A stretch of DNA of 22,117 nt from CAYTOJ01 sp964439415. GTDB lineage: Bacteria > Pseudomonadota > Alphaproteobacteria > Rickettsiales > CAZAGG01. This document shows positions 1-7,178 of the stretch, one piece after another. The stretch lies in contig CAYTOJ010000017.1 of the NCBI GenBank assembly GCA_964439415.1, positions 1 through 22,117 of the forward strand. The letters are read 5' to 3'. Both the position numbers and the translations under genes were made by a program. The notes below the pieces were generated by a model. The model was given only the letters and a program-made list of their open reading frames with translations, was not told the origin of the DNA and searched no databases. Positions within the stretch are counted from its first letter, which is position 1. Every line of letters starts with the position of its first letter.

Positions 1-1255
1 TCAGTACGCCGTATTTCTCATCCTTCTGCGGCATTTTGCGGGTCATGAAGTCGGACGCCTGCTGGTAAAACACCTGTAGCAATGGCTTCAAACGCTGGAG
101 GTTATCAGGGGTTACGCCTACGAAAATTGAATGAGGTTCCCGCCGCAGGTTCTGCATGTTAAAATCGCTGGTGGCAGTGGCGGCATCAATCAAAGGGTTC
201 GCCCATAACTCTAAGGATGAGTTCAAGGTGGAAGTCACGCCTGAGCGCTCTTTATCGGCTTTCTGCAAAAACGCTGCAATATTCATGTAGGCAACAGGGT
301 GGATTTTCTTGCCTATTGTATCCAGCACCACAGCCAGGTTATACACCACATCGTCACTGCGCATGGTGCGCACAACCTCGCCAAAGGTTTTTACCTTTTC
401 CGGCACGGCAATTAGATAAAGCAGAACGCCTACAAACAGCGAGCGCGCTTCGTTCTGCCAGAATTCCTGCTCAGGCAGTAAAAGGTTGGCGATTTTCTGC
501 ACATCGTCCACCTGCTGGCCGGGTTTATCGCTCACCCAGTCAACCGGATTATAACAATGAGTCCGCCCGTCAGGGTCAGCCGGGTTCCAGCAGTAAACCT
601 TCTGTTTCAGCTTATGGGCGCGGTAGCCGCTGGAAAGCTCATAGTTCTCCAGCTTAATATCATGTACTACTACTGATTCCTCCCAGTATAACAGATTCGG
701 AATCACGAAGCCTACACCCTTACCGGAGCCGGTTGGCGCAAAAAGCAGTATGTGCTGGTAGCCAGGCGCCACCAGATAATCAGTTTTGCCGGTGCGCCCC
801 AGCAGCACCCCTTTTTTTGATCGCAGGTTGGCTTGTTTAATGTCCTTCTCATCCGCCCAGCGGGCTTCACCGTGAATAGTCTCCGGTTTTTTAAACGGCC
901 TGAAATCCACTAGCGGGGCGCGCATCAGGAATATTACCAACAGACTACCTATAATAGACGATCCTGGCGGCACAAACAGACGAACCGCATTGATAGGGCT
1001 GCGGCTATGCTCCAGAGCTTCGCGGTATGTCCACCAGTATTCTATGATGCCCATGTTCGGGGCTTTGCCCGCAAAAACCTGAAACATCATGGTCGGGCTT
1101 TTGAAAAACGTGGCGAACTTGGCGAAAAAGTCGTTGCTGGAATACAGCCAGGCCGCCGATGCCGCTATTGAACAATAAAGAGGGAACAGCACCACAAACG
1201 TAATGATTATGGTAAAAAAGGTAACATTCAGCGATGTAGCGTTACGTGAAATCAT
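1..1255 (-). CDS. virD4: VirD4/TraG-type type IV secretion coupling ATPase, partial (3' end outside window)
   Basis: The frame is open for 418 codons from ATG 1255 to the window edge, with an in-frame stop two codons upstream fixing the start. VirD4 proteins are inner-membrane hexameric ATPases that recruit substrates to a type IV secretion channel. Two N-terminal hydrophobic segments are visible (about residues 9-32 and 105-117). The family stretch IHGEARWADEKDI is followed by a Walker A loop APTGSGKG at residues 173-180 (Lys179). The frame ends at DEKYGVL, which in relatives directly precedes the Walker B LLDEF, so the missing part should begin with that motif. No strong Shine-Dalgarno sequence is seen. 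Rickettsiales usually keep virD4 next to virB8-virB11, which would lie to the left, outside the window. Conjugative TraG is the alternative; nothing else in the window is conjugative. Confidence 0.93.
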   Translation of the reverse strand, partial: MISRNATSLNVTFFTIIITFVVLFPLYCSIAASAAWLYSSNDFFAKFATFFKSPTMMFQVFAGKAPNMGIIEYWWTYREALEHSRSPINAVRLFVPPGSSIIGSLLVIFLMRAPLVDFRPFKKPETIHGEARWADEKDIKQANLRSKKGVLLGRTGKTDYLVAPGYQHILLFAPTGSGKGVGFVIPNLLYWEESVVVHDIKLENYELSSGYRAHKLKQKVYCWNPADPDGRTHCYNPVDWVSDKPGQQVDDVQKIANLLLPEQEFWQNEARSLFVGVLLYLIAVPEKVKTFGEVVRTMRSDDVVYNLAVVLDTIGKKIHPVAYMNIAAFLQKADKERSGVTSTLNSSLELWANPLIDAATATSDFNMQNLRREPHSIFVGVTPDNLQRLKPLLQVFYQQASDFMTRKMPQKDEKYGVL

Positions 1256-1378
1256 CTTTTAGAGCCGGAAACACCCATACCCTTTAACTACCCCCATGCT
1301 TTTGCGGCTTAATTAACCGTAGAGCATATTACACGCTAGTAGTTACCATTATATTTAAAGGTGTTTCTTCAGCAATCT

Positions 1379-1417
1379 ACCTTGTAATTTGGGAGTCCGA
1401 CTCGGAAATTACAAGGT
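1379..1417. repeat. 39-bp palindrome with twin GANTC sites at its centre
   Basis: The arms ACCTTGTAATTT and AAATTACAAGGT are perfect 12-bp inverted repeats. Inside them, GAGT and ACTC pair around a CCG centre, after one GG/GG mismatch step. The centre reads GAGTCCGACTC, two abutting GANTC sequences, the target of the alphaproteobacterial CcrM methylase. There is no T-run, and it lies upstream of both neighbouring genes, so an operator or methylation switch is more likely than a terminator. Confidence 0.6.
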
Positions 1418-1544
1418 TATCTACTTATGATTGTTCTAATGATGGAGCCATGTTTCACGCAAATGTCAAAAAAGTGCAAAAAAAAAACAATAGGTTAGCA
1501 TTAACCTGAGTGCTTCCATATGTTCAAACAGAACTTGTCGAGGC

Positions 1545-1559
1545 TTAAAGTCTCCTTAA
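1545..1559 (+). promoter_or_regulatory. CtrA-type binding box 1 (TTAA-N7-TTAA)
   Basis: TTAA at 1545-1548 and TTAA at 1556-1559 are separated by exactly seven bases, the full CtrA consensus known from Caulobacter and other alphaproteobacteria. It shares the flank AGGCTTAAAG with box 2, so the two appear to have arisen by duplication. Confidence 0.65.
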
Positions 1560-1568
1560 AATTCAGGC

Positions 1569-1583
1569 TTAAAGCCTCGTTAA
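1569..1583 (+). promoter_or_regulatory. CtrA-type binding box 2, overlapping a probable -35 region
   Basis: A second perfect TTAA-N7-TTAA lies 24 bp after the first (1569-1572 and 1580-1583). A TATAGT hexamer at 1601-1606 lies 17 bp beyond the box and would serve as the -10. CtrA-activated promoters typically have the box over the -35 element, as seen here. The small gene starts 53 bp further on. Confidence 0.65.
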
Positions 1584-1636
1584 GTTTTGCTTCCGGAGCA
1601 TATAGTTGTGTTTTTCATATTCCTTAAGGAGGGGAT

Positions 1637-1804
1637 ATGGTACTTTCAGATTACTTTGATCCAGAAGACCTGAAGAAGATTTTGTCGGCTAACAGATCGG
1701 GAAACTCCGTGAAACTTCGGTTTCGAGAAGGCATTTCCGAAGCCGATAAGCGGCGGATCAAAAAAACCCTGCGTGATGCAGGCTGGACGGTAACTGAGGT
1801 ATAG
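1637..1804 (+). CDS. Small protein of 55 aa, CtrA-box promoter, unknown function
   Basis: ATG 1637 follows a near-ideal Shine-Dalgarno sequence (AAGGAGGGG, 1627-1634) and opens a 55-codon frame ending with TAG at 1802-1804. The protein begins MVLSDYFDPEDLKKIL and ends LRDAGWTVTEV. It is charged, has no signal peptide or membrane segment, and looks like a helix followed by a compact strand-helix-strand unit (SVKLRFRE, SEADKRRIKKTLRDAG, WTVTEV). I do not recognise the family. Support for a real gene comes from the ribosome binding site, the tandem CtrA boxes with a plausible -10 upstream, and a strong terminator hairpin starting 26 bases after the stop. It would be a single-gene transcription unit. 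A cell-cycle or surface role is only suggested by the regulation. Confidence 0.72.
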   Translation: MVLSDYFDPEDLKKILSANRSGNSVKLRFREGISEADKRRIKKTLRDAGWTVTEV

Positions 1805-1829
1805 TCTCAGCCGTCCCACAACAAAATAA

Positions 1830-1883
1830 GAACGCCCCGGCAATGCAGGCTTAAAACCCTTGTATCCGGGGCGTTCGTTTTAT
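1830..1883. terminator. Bidirectional terminator hairpin
   Basis: GAACGCCCCGG (1830-1840) pairs perfectly over 11 bp with CCGGGGCGTTC (1866-1876) around a 25-nt loop. The plus side continues with GTTTTAT. On the minus strand the stem is followed by TTATTTTG. It lies between the convergent small gene and the hypothetical gene at 1934-2374 and probably ends both transcripts. Confidence 0.7.
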
Positions 1884-1917
1884 AACTTGCCTCCGGCAAG
1901 TTCCCCACGCTAAGCGT
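1884..1917. repeat. Two adjacent short hairpins
   Basis: AACTTGCC and GGCAAGTT (1884-1891 and 1895-1902) form a perfect 8-bp stem with a TCC loop. ACGCT and AGCGT (1907-1911 and 1913-1917) form a second small stem. They sit just past the 3' end of the minus-strand gene at 1934 and next to the terminator at 1830-1876. Their role is unknown; they may protect the 3' end of that mRNA. Confidence 0.5.
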
Positions 1918-1933
1918 TCTGGCTATACCTAAG

Positions 1934-2374
1934 TCAATTAAGCACTGGTTGATTATTCCTACTTAATTCTACTGCTTCTATTGAGTGTTGTTCTGAACTG
2001 TATTTTGATACAATTGCAGAATAGTCCTGCCATAATTTTTGTGTTAAGTTATATGGAATTCCAACTGTTCCACATATATGTGCAAATTTAGCTTCATTTA
2101 TTCCTCCATTTCCATCTATCATTACTTTATTCGGCCCACTTTTTAAAGATGTTCGATGGCCAGCCTTTTCCAATTTCTTGCTAAGTAAATCCAATTCACC
2201 CACTTCTTCACCATTACTATATACAAAAGCTAGCTGAGGTACGCCAAGTCTCGGAGGGGTTGCATAAGGTGCATCAAAAGAAAGCTGGATGCCAGTGATG
2301 TCGGGATGACCTGATATTGTATGTTTTGCAACTGCACCTAACTTATTATTAACTGTATCGGTAATTTGAACCAT
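1934..2374 (-). CDS. Hypothetical protein, 146 aa, AT-rich
   Basis: This frame begins at ATG 2374 and has no signal peptide or membrane segment. I do not recognise the family. The protein starts MVQITDTVNNKLGAVAKHTI, has a mid-part that looks like alternating strands and helices (LAFVYSNGEEVGELDLLSKK) and a Gly/Asn-rich turn (MIDGNGGINEAKF). Its base composition is clearly more AT-rich than that of pdhB or metE, as for the two unknown genes near 10 kb. The Shine-Dalgarno sequence is weak (AGG about 10 nt upstream). The frame is open throughout, has ordinary amino-acid composition and is followed by a terminator, so it is probably real. It may be a lineage-specific or transferred gene. Confidence 0.65.
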   Translation of the reverse strand: MVQITDTVNNKLGAVAKHTISGHPDITGIQLSFDAPYATPPRLGVPQLAFVYSNGEEVGELDLLSKKLEKAGHRTSLKSGPNKVMIDGNGGINEAKFAHICGTVGIPYNLTQKLWQDYSAIVSKYSSEQHSIEAVELSRNNQPVLN

Positions 2375-2500
2375 TTATTTTAACCTAAATTGATTAGCGC
2401 AAATTCATATAATAGATTATAAAGTCAAATTAAATTTTTCTTAATATTCCGAATCTTGGCATAAAGCGTCATCATGGCTCTTGAAGTGAAAAAGCGTTGA

Positions 2501-2550
2501 ATAGTTATTGTTGCATGAAGAACAGATAGTTATTGTTGCATGAAGAACAA
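2501..2550. repeat. 25-bp direct tandem repeat, two units
   Basis: Two adjacent 25-bp units (2501-2525 and 2526-2550) differ only at the last base; each contains TTATTGTTGCATGAAGAAC. A third copy begins (ATAG) but diverges where the pdhB stop codon lies (2556-2558 on the minus strand). The repeat is therefore the immediate 3' untranslated sequence of pdhB. It looks like a replication-slippage duplication. Confidence 0.8.
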
Positions 2551-2555
2551 ATAGA

Positions 2556-3542
2556 TTACCTGCCTCTGAAGCACACTTCACGCACTGCGGCGGCGATTTT
2601 CTCGGCATTCGGCAGTGCCAGTTTCTCCAGGTTAGCGGCGTAGGGCAGGGGGACATCCTCTGATGTTACGCGGGCTGGCGGCGCGTCCAGATAATCAAAC
2701 GCCTGCTCTAAAGCTAATGTGGAAACCTCCGCGCCGATTCCGGCGAACGGCCAGCCTTCCTCCACAGTTACCAAGCGATTAGTCTTCTTAATTGAGGATA
2801 TTATAGTATCTGTATCCAGCGGCCTGATGCTGCGCAGGTTTATAACCTCGGTGCTTATGCCCTCCGCTTCCAGTATTTTAGCCGCTTCCAGCGCATAACC
2901 TACGCAGATTGAGAACGCGGTTATGGTAACATCCTTCCCTTCCCGCATTACCGCCGCTTTGCCGAAGGGAACTATATGGTTATCTCCTTCCGGCGCGGTG
3001 AAGCTCTGGCCGTACATTAATTCATGCTCTAAGAACACTACCGGATTATTATCGCGGATGGCGGATTTGAGCAGCCCCTTAGCATCCTCAGCGTCATATG
3101 GCGCAACTACTTTAAGACCCGGCACATGGGCATACCAGCTTGCGTAACACTGCGAATGCTGCGCCGCCACGCGGGAAGCCGCGCCATTAGGCCCGCGGAA
3201 TACTATAGGGCACGTTACCTGCCCGCCGGACATATAACAGGTTTTTGCCGCTGAGTTTATAATCTGGTCAATCGCCTGCATGGAGAAGTTAAAAGTCATG
3301 AACTCTACAATTGGCCGAAGCCCCATGAAAGCCGCGCCCACGCCAATTCCCGCAAAACCCATTTCAGATATGGGCGTGTCAATTACCCTTTTTGCGCCGA
3401 ATTCCTGCAATAGCCCTTGCGAAATCTTGTACGCTCCCTGATATTCCGCCACTTCCTCCCCCATCAGGAAAACATTATTATCCCGGCGCATCTCCTCCGC
3501 CATGGCATCACGCAGCGCTTCACGTATGGTTATCTGGGGCAT
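2556..3542 (-). CDS. pdhB: Pyruvate dehydrogenase E1 component, beta subunit
   Basis: With the alpha subunit, PdhB forms the thiamine-diphosphate E1 of the pyruvate dehydrogenase complex, decarboxylating pyruvate and acetylating the lipoyl group of E2. Visible family stretches include ALRDAMAEEM, GEEVAEYQGAYKISQGLL, RVIDTPISEMGFAGIGVG, RPIVEFMTFNFSMQAIDQI and FRGPNGAASRVAAQHSQ. The C-terminal transketolase-like domain includes NRLVTVEEGWPFAGIGAEV. The start chosen is ATG 3542 (MPQITIREAL): it matches family N-termini and has GGAAG 8 nt upstream. ATG 3557 would add five residues. The protein lacks the N-terminal lipoyl domain found on PdhB of many free-living alphaproteobacteria and resembles the short Rickettsia form. 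pdhA is not adjacent. The gene is divergent from era. Confidence 0.96.
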   Translation of the reverse strand: MPQITIREALRDAMAEEMRRDNNVFLMGEEVAEYQGAYKISQGLLQEFGAKRVIDTPISEMGFAGIGVGAAFMGLRPIVEFMTFNFSMQAIDQIINSAAKTCYMSGGQVTCPIVFRGPNGAASRVAAQHSQCYASWYAHVPGLKVVAPYDAEDAKGLLKSAIRDNNPVVFLEHELMYGQSFTAPEGDNHIVPFGKAAVMREGKDVTITAFSICVGYALEAAKILEAEGISTEVINLRSIRPLDTDTIISSIKKTNRLVTVEEGWPFAGIGAEVSTLALEQAFDYLDAPPARVTSEDVPLPYAANLEKLALPNAEKIAAAVREVCFRGR

Positions 3543-3626
3543 TGCTTTTACTTCCATTACTATGTCTTTAGTTTAAGCATAGCTGGAATAATGCAATAAA
3601 AAATAAACGCAATAAGTCCACTTATC

Positions 3627-4508
3627 ATGACTACCAAACATACTCAAAAAACCGTAACCGCCGTTATCATCGGGGCGCCGAATGCGGGGAAGTCTACGCT
3701 GCTTAACCGTTTATGCGGCCAGAAGGTCTCCATTGTATCGCCCAAGCCGCAAACCACGCGCAGTAATGCCGCAGGCATTATCACCAAGGGGGATACTCAG
3801 GTTGTTTTCCTCGACACCCCTGGAATTTTCAATGCCAGAAGCCGTTTTGAAGCAAACATGGTGGAGGCGGCAAAAGCAGAGATTGAACCGGCTGATGTGA
3901 TACTATTTATTGTGGATGCCTCAAGAATTAAGCACCTGCAGGAATATAAGATTATGCAGTTGTTTCGGGGTAGCCAGAGAAGTGTTTTCCTAGTCCTCAA
4001 CAAGATAGACCAGGTGAAAAAATCACGATTACTGGAAATGGCTACGGAATTTCAGACCAGATCCCATTTCAGCAGCATATTCATGATCTCCGCCGCAAGC
4101 GGTGATGGGCTGCAAGAGTTGGAGGCGGCAGTATTTAATGAGGCTAAGCCCGGCGCATGGCTGTACCCTGAGGATCAGACAACCAATGTAACTGAGCGCA
4201 CCCTGGCGGAGGAAATCACGCGGGAGAAGTTCTTTCACCTGCTTCAGCAGGAACTGCCCTACGGCCTGGCGGTGCGCACGGAAAAATGGGCGGTGGAGAA
4301 TGGTAAAATTATTATACACCACTTAGTGCTGGTAGAGCGGGAGGCTCACAAAAAAATCGCCGTGGGAGACCACGGCAGTGTGATAAAACAGGCGGGAACA
4401 TTGGCGCGCAAGGAACTCACCCACCTGCTTGGCCACCCGGTGGAGTTGCGTTTATTTGTAAAAACCGACCCAAAATGGAAGGATAAACCTTTCTTCCACA
4501 CCACTTGA
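3627..4508 (+). CDS. era: GTPase Era, 16S rRNA maturation and 30S assembly
   Basis: Era binds the 3' end of 16S rRNA and couples GTP hydrolysis to small-subunit maturation. The 293-aa frame shows the full set of G motifs: G1 GAPNAGKST (residues 16-24), switch region TTRSNAAGI, G3 DTPGI, G4 NKID and G5 SAASGDG. A C-terminal KH RNA-binding domain follows (about 205-290; GDHGSVIKQAGTLARKEL and ELRLFVKT). Length is normal. The Shine-Dalgarno sequence is weak. In many alphaproteobacteria era follows rnc; here its neighbours are pdhB (divergent) and metE, so that arrangement is broken. The stop codon (4506-4508) lies inside the left terminal repeat of the palindromic element at 4504-4658. Confidence 0.97.
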   Translation: MTTKHTQKTVTAVIIGAPNAGKSTLLNRLCGQKVSIVSPKPQTTRSNAAGIITKGDTQVVFLDTPGIFNARSRFEANMVEAAKAEIEPADVILFIVDASRIKHLQEYKIMQLFRGSQRSVFLVLNKIDQVKKSRLLEMATEFQTRSHFSSIFMISAASGDGLQELEAAVFNEAKPGAWLYPEDQTTNVTERTLAEEITREKFFHLLQQELPYGLAVRTEKWAVENGKIIIHHLVLVEREAHKKIAVGDHGSVIKQAGTLARKELTHLLGHPVELRLFVKTDPKWKDKPFFHTT

Positions 4509-4658
4509 CAATTTATTAGCCCCCTCCCTAACCCTCCCCCGTAAACGGGAGAGGGGATCTACGGAGTAGGTTTTCTCTATGTTCCCTCCCCTGTTCACAA
4601 AGGAGGGTTAGGGAGGGGGTAAAGTCACTTTAAACCAAATACTTAATAAGTTGTCAGG
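4504..4658. repeat. Composite palindromic element between era and metE
   Basis: The outer inverted repeats CTTGACAATTTATTA (4504-4518) and TAATAAGTTGTCAGG (4644-4658) match at 13 of 15 positions. Inside them, CCCCCTCCCTAACCCTCC (4520-4537) pairs perfectly over 18 bp with GGAGGGTTAGGGAGGGGG (4602-4619). The left end overlaps the era stop codon. No open frame is present. The two-tier design resembles the element inside ruvX, but the sequence differs. No clear target duplication is seen. It could fold as a large hairpin in the era 3' untranslated region and limit read-through towards metE. Confidence 0.75.
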
Positions 4659-4731
4659 TGATAAAGCCTACTAATTTATCCTTGCCACCACTCGCCCATA
4701 CTGCTTTACTGCAAGAAAAAATGGGGGTTGT

Positions 4732-7029
4732 ATGATTCTAGCTGCTAATTTAGGTATGCCGCGTATAGGCGCAAAGCGGGAGTTGAAAAAAGCTCTGGAG
4801 AGCTTCTGGAAGGGTGAAGCCACTCAGGATTATTTAGAGACCACGGCTTTTGCCATCCGCAAATTTAACTGGGAAGCGCAAGTTAAAGCCGGGATTGATA
4901 TTATTCCCTCCAATGATTTTTCCCTGTATGATCAGGTGCTGGATACCGCTATTATGCTGGGGGCGATCCCGGAGCGTTTCAGAGGTCTTGAGGCAGTGCT
5001 GGATTACAAAACCTACTTTGCTATGGCACGCGGATCAGAGGGCGCAGCGGCAATGGAGATGACCAAGTGGTTTGACACTAACTATCACTATATAGTGCCG
5101 GAAGTTGATTCATCCACCCAGTTCAAGCTTACCATAAACAAGCCACTGGCTGAATATCTGGAAGCTAAGGCACTTGGTATTAACACCCGCCCATGTATAA
5201 TCGGCCCGGTTACATTCTTAAAACTGGCGAAAACCCCGGCTGATATTTTTAAAGTTCTGCTGGATCGCCTGATCCCGGTATACAATGAAATCTTCCGATC
5301 ATTAAAAGATAATGGGGTTGACTGGCTGCAAATTGACGAGCCTGCCCTGGTGCTGGATCTGCAAGAACATGAGAAGGAAGGTTTTGCCCGCGCTTATGAG
5401 GCTTTCACCGCTGGCGGAGCACCAAAAATAATGCTCACCACCTATTTTGGCGGGCTGGAAGATAATCTTGACCTGGCTAGCAAGCTTCCCGTATCCGGGC
5501 TGCATGTTGACCTTACCCGCGCCCCTGCGCAACTGGATGCTGTTCTGCAAAAACTGTCAGCTACAAAAACATTATCACTGGGGCTGATTGACGGCAGAAA
5601 CATCTGGCGCGCTGACCTTGACAAGGCAGTGTCTAAAGCCCTGCAAGCATCCAAAAAGTTTTCTGGCGATATTATAATCACTCCATCCTGTTCGCTGCTG
5701 CATTCCCCGGTTTGCCTGAGCTTTGAAACGGCTCTGGATGCAGAGCTAAAAAACTGGCTGGCTTTTTCCATGCAGAAATTATCGGAAATTGCAGTTATAA
5801 CTAAAGCCATAAATGGCGGGGAAGAAGCTGTGCAAAGCCAGCTTGACGAGAGCCGCGCCGCGCTGGCAAGCCGCAGTTCATCCAGCCGCATTCATAATCC
5901 GGCGGTCAAAAAACGTGTATCCAGCATTACGCCTGATATGTTGAAGCGGCAATCGCCGTTTGATAAGCGCATCAATGCGCAGGCGCAGAAAATTCCACTG
6001 CCGCTGCTCCCCACTACCACTATTGGCTCCTTCCCGCAGACTACTGAGGTAAGGGCGGCGCGGGCGGCGTTTAAAGCTGGCCAGAAAAGCGAAGCTGAAT
6101 ACAACCAGTTCTTAAAAGCGGAAACTGAAAAATGCATCCGCCAGCAGGAGGAACTGGGCATTGACATGCTGGTGCACGGTGAATTTGAGCGTAACGATAT
6201 GGTGGAATATTTCGGCGAACAGCTTGCAGGCTTCGCCTTCACCTTGAACGGGTGGGTGCAGAGTTACGGCTCCCGCTGCGTCAAGCCACCCATTATTTAC
6301 GGGGATGTTTCACGCCCTAAGCCTATGACTGTTGAATGGTCAGCCTATGCGCAAAGCCTAACGAACAAGCCCATGAAGGGAATGCTCACGGGGCCTGTGA
6401 CTATACTGCAATGGTCGTTCGTGCGGGACGATCAGGCGAGAAGCGAGACCTGCAAGCAGATAGCCTTCAGCATACGCGATGAAGTGGTGGATTTAGAGAA
6501 AGCAGGCATCAGGGCAATCCAGATAGATGAACCGGCACTGCGGGAAGGTCTGCCGCTGCGCAAATCAGCATGGCAGGAATATCTGACCTGGGCGGTGGAT
6601 TGTTTCCGCCTCTCCTGCGCCGCCGTGCGGGATGAAACCCAGGTGCACACCCACATGTGCTATTCCGAGTTTAACGATATTATCAGCAGCATTGCCGCAA
6701 TGGATGCTGATGTTATATCAATCGAGACTTCCCGCTCAAAAATGGAACTTCTGGATGCTTTTGTGAACTTTAAATACCCCAACCAGATTGGCCCAGGTGT
6801 TTATGATATTCACTCCCCCCGCGTGCCAGCAATGGAGGAGATGGAAAACCTGCTGCGAAAAGCTCTGGAAGTCCTCTCCCCTTCACAAATATGGATAAAC
6901 CCGGATTGCGGCCTGAAAACCCGTGGCTGGAAGGAAACGCTTGAGGCGCTTCGCAATATGACTGAGTCTGCGAAGAAATTACGGGCGGAACTTGCGGCAA
7001 AAGACAGCAAGCAGGCAGCTTCAGCCTAG
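4732..7029 (+). CDS. metE: Cobalamin-independent methionine synthase
   Basis: MetE transfers a methyl group from 5-methyltetrahydropteroyl-triglutamate to homocysteine, making methionine without B12. The 765-aa frame carries both barrel domains: N-terminal LGMPRIGAKRELKKALESFW, and a C-terminal barrel starting near PLPLLPTTTIGSFPQT. The zinc ligands His641, Cys643 (HTHMCYSEF), Glu665 (SIETSRS) and Cys726 (NPDCGLKTRGW) fall at the same numbers as in the E. coli enzyme. The start ATG 4732 has a G-rich ribosome binding site (GGGGG) just upstream. No cobalamin or other methionine riboswitch was recognised in the 73 bp between the palindromic element and the start. Its presence argues against an extremely reduced endosymbiont. 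Confidence 0.97.
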   Translation: MILAANLGMPRIGAKRELKKALESFWKGEATQDYLETTAFAIRKFNWEAQVKAGIDIIPSNDFSLYDQVLDTAIMLGAIPERFRGLEAVLDYKTYFAMARGSEGAAAMEMTKWFDTNYHYIVPEVDSSTQFKLTINKPLAEYLEAKALGINTRPCIIGPVTFLKLAKTPADIFKVLLDRLIPVYNEIFRSLKDNGVDWLQIDEPALVLDLQEHEKEGFARAYEAFTAGGAPKIMLTTYFGGLEDNLDLASKLPVSGLHVDLTRAPAQLDAVLQKLSATKTLSLGLIDGRNIWRADLDKAVSKALQASKKFSGDIIITPSCSLLHSPVCLSFETALDAELKNWLAFSMQKLSEIAVITKAINGGEEAVQSQLDESRAALASRSSSSRIHNPAVKKRVSSITPDMLKRQSPFDKRINAQAQKIPLPLLPTTTIGSFPQTTEVRAARAAFKAGQKSEAEYNQFLKAETEKCIRQQEELGIDMLVHGEFERNDMVEYFGEQLAGFAFTLNGWVQSYGSRCVKPPIIYGDVSRPKPMTVEWSAYAQSLTNKPMKGMLTGPVTILQWSFVRDDQARSETCKQIAFSIRDEVVDLEKAGIRAIQIDEPALREGLPLRKSAWQEYLTWAVDCFRLSCAAVRDETQVHTHMCYSEFNDIISSIAAMDADVISIETSRSKMELLDAFVNFKYPNQIGPGVYDIHSPRVPAMEEMENLLRKALEVLSPSQIWINPDCGLKTRGWKETLEALRNMTESAKKLRAELAAKDSKQAASA

Positions 7030-7030
7030 G

Positions 7031-7178
7031 TATACCGCTTTCGTTTGAAGAGTTAGAATTTTCTATATCATTCCAGTGGTATATCTTTTATTTATTGAGT
7101 CCCCCCCCGGCCAAAGGCCTACGCGCTGGCGCAGGTCGCTACGCTCCAAAAAGGCAATTCTTGAAATGCGAGGAGTAT
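7031..7178 (+). repeat. Dispersed repeat copy R1, carrying the methyltransferase ribosome binding site
   Basis: This stretch matches the reverse complement of 21731-21887 in several long blocks: TATACCGCT, TCGTTTGAAGA, GGTATATCTTTTATTT, GCGCAGGTCGCTACGCTCCA, and AATTCTTGAAATG followed by GAGGAGTAT. TATACCGC at the left and GTGGTATA 46 bp later form an internal imperfect inverted repeat. The right end supplies the AGGAG used by the methyltransferase gene, and a small GGCC-AAA-GGCC hairpin is inside. No open frame is convincing here. Confidence 0.8.

Larger units (their letters stand above)
1256..1636. promoter_or_regulatory. AT-rich divergent regulatory region between virD4 and a small gene
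   Basis: This 381-bp stretch has no convincing coding frame. It separates two divergently transcribed genes and holds most of the visible signals at this end of the window: a 39-bp palindrome with two GANTC sites (1379-1417), a 16-bp palindrome (1492-1507), a run of A residues near 1479-1488, and two tandem TTAA-N7-TTAA boxes (1545-1583) upstream of the small gene. The mix of CtrA-type boxes, methylation-type sites and AT-rich DNA recalls cell-cycle-controlled promoters. An origin-like role was considered, but no good cluster of DnaA boxes is visible. Confidence 0.6.

Noticed and set aside
217..657. Plus-strand open frame of 146 codons
   Set aside because: It lies entirely antisense to the VirD4-type gene, whose translation shows clear family motifs; the plus-strand product is low-complexity and resembles nothing.
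1256..1636. Chromosome replication origin
   Set aside because: CtrA boxes, GANTC sites and AT-richness fit, but no cluster of DnaA boxes and no typical neighbours (hemE, dnaA, parA) are present; one near-match TTATCTAC is not enough.
1646..1843. Minus-strand frame of 65 codons
   Set aside because: It is antisense to the 55-aa gene, which has the ribosome binding site and promoter; the minus frame has neither.
4659..4731. Cobalamin or SAM riboswitch in front of metE
   Set aside because: No B12 box (GCCACTG) or recognisable SAM aptamer core was found, and only 73 bp remain after the palindromic element.
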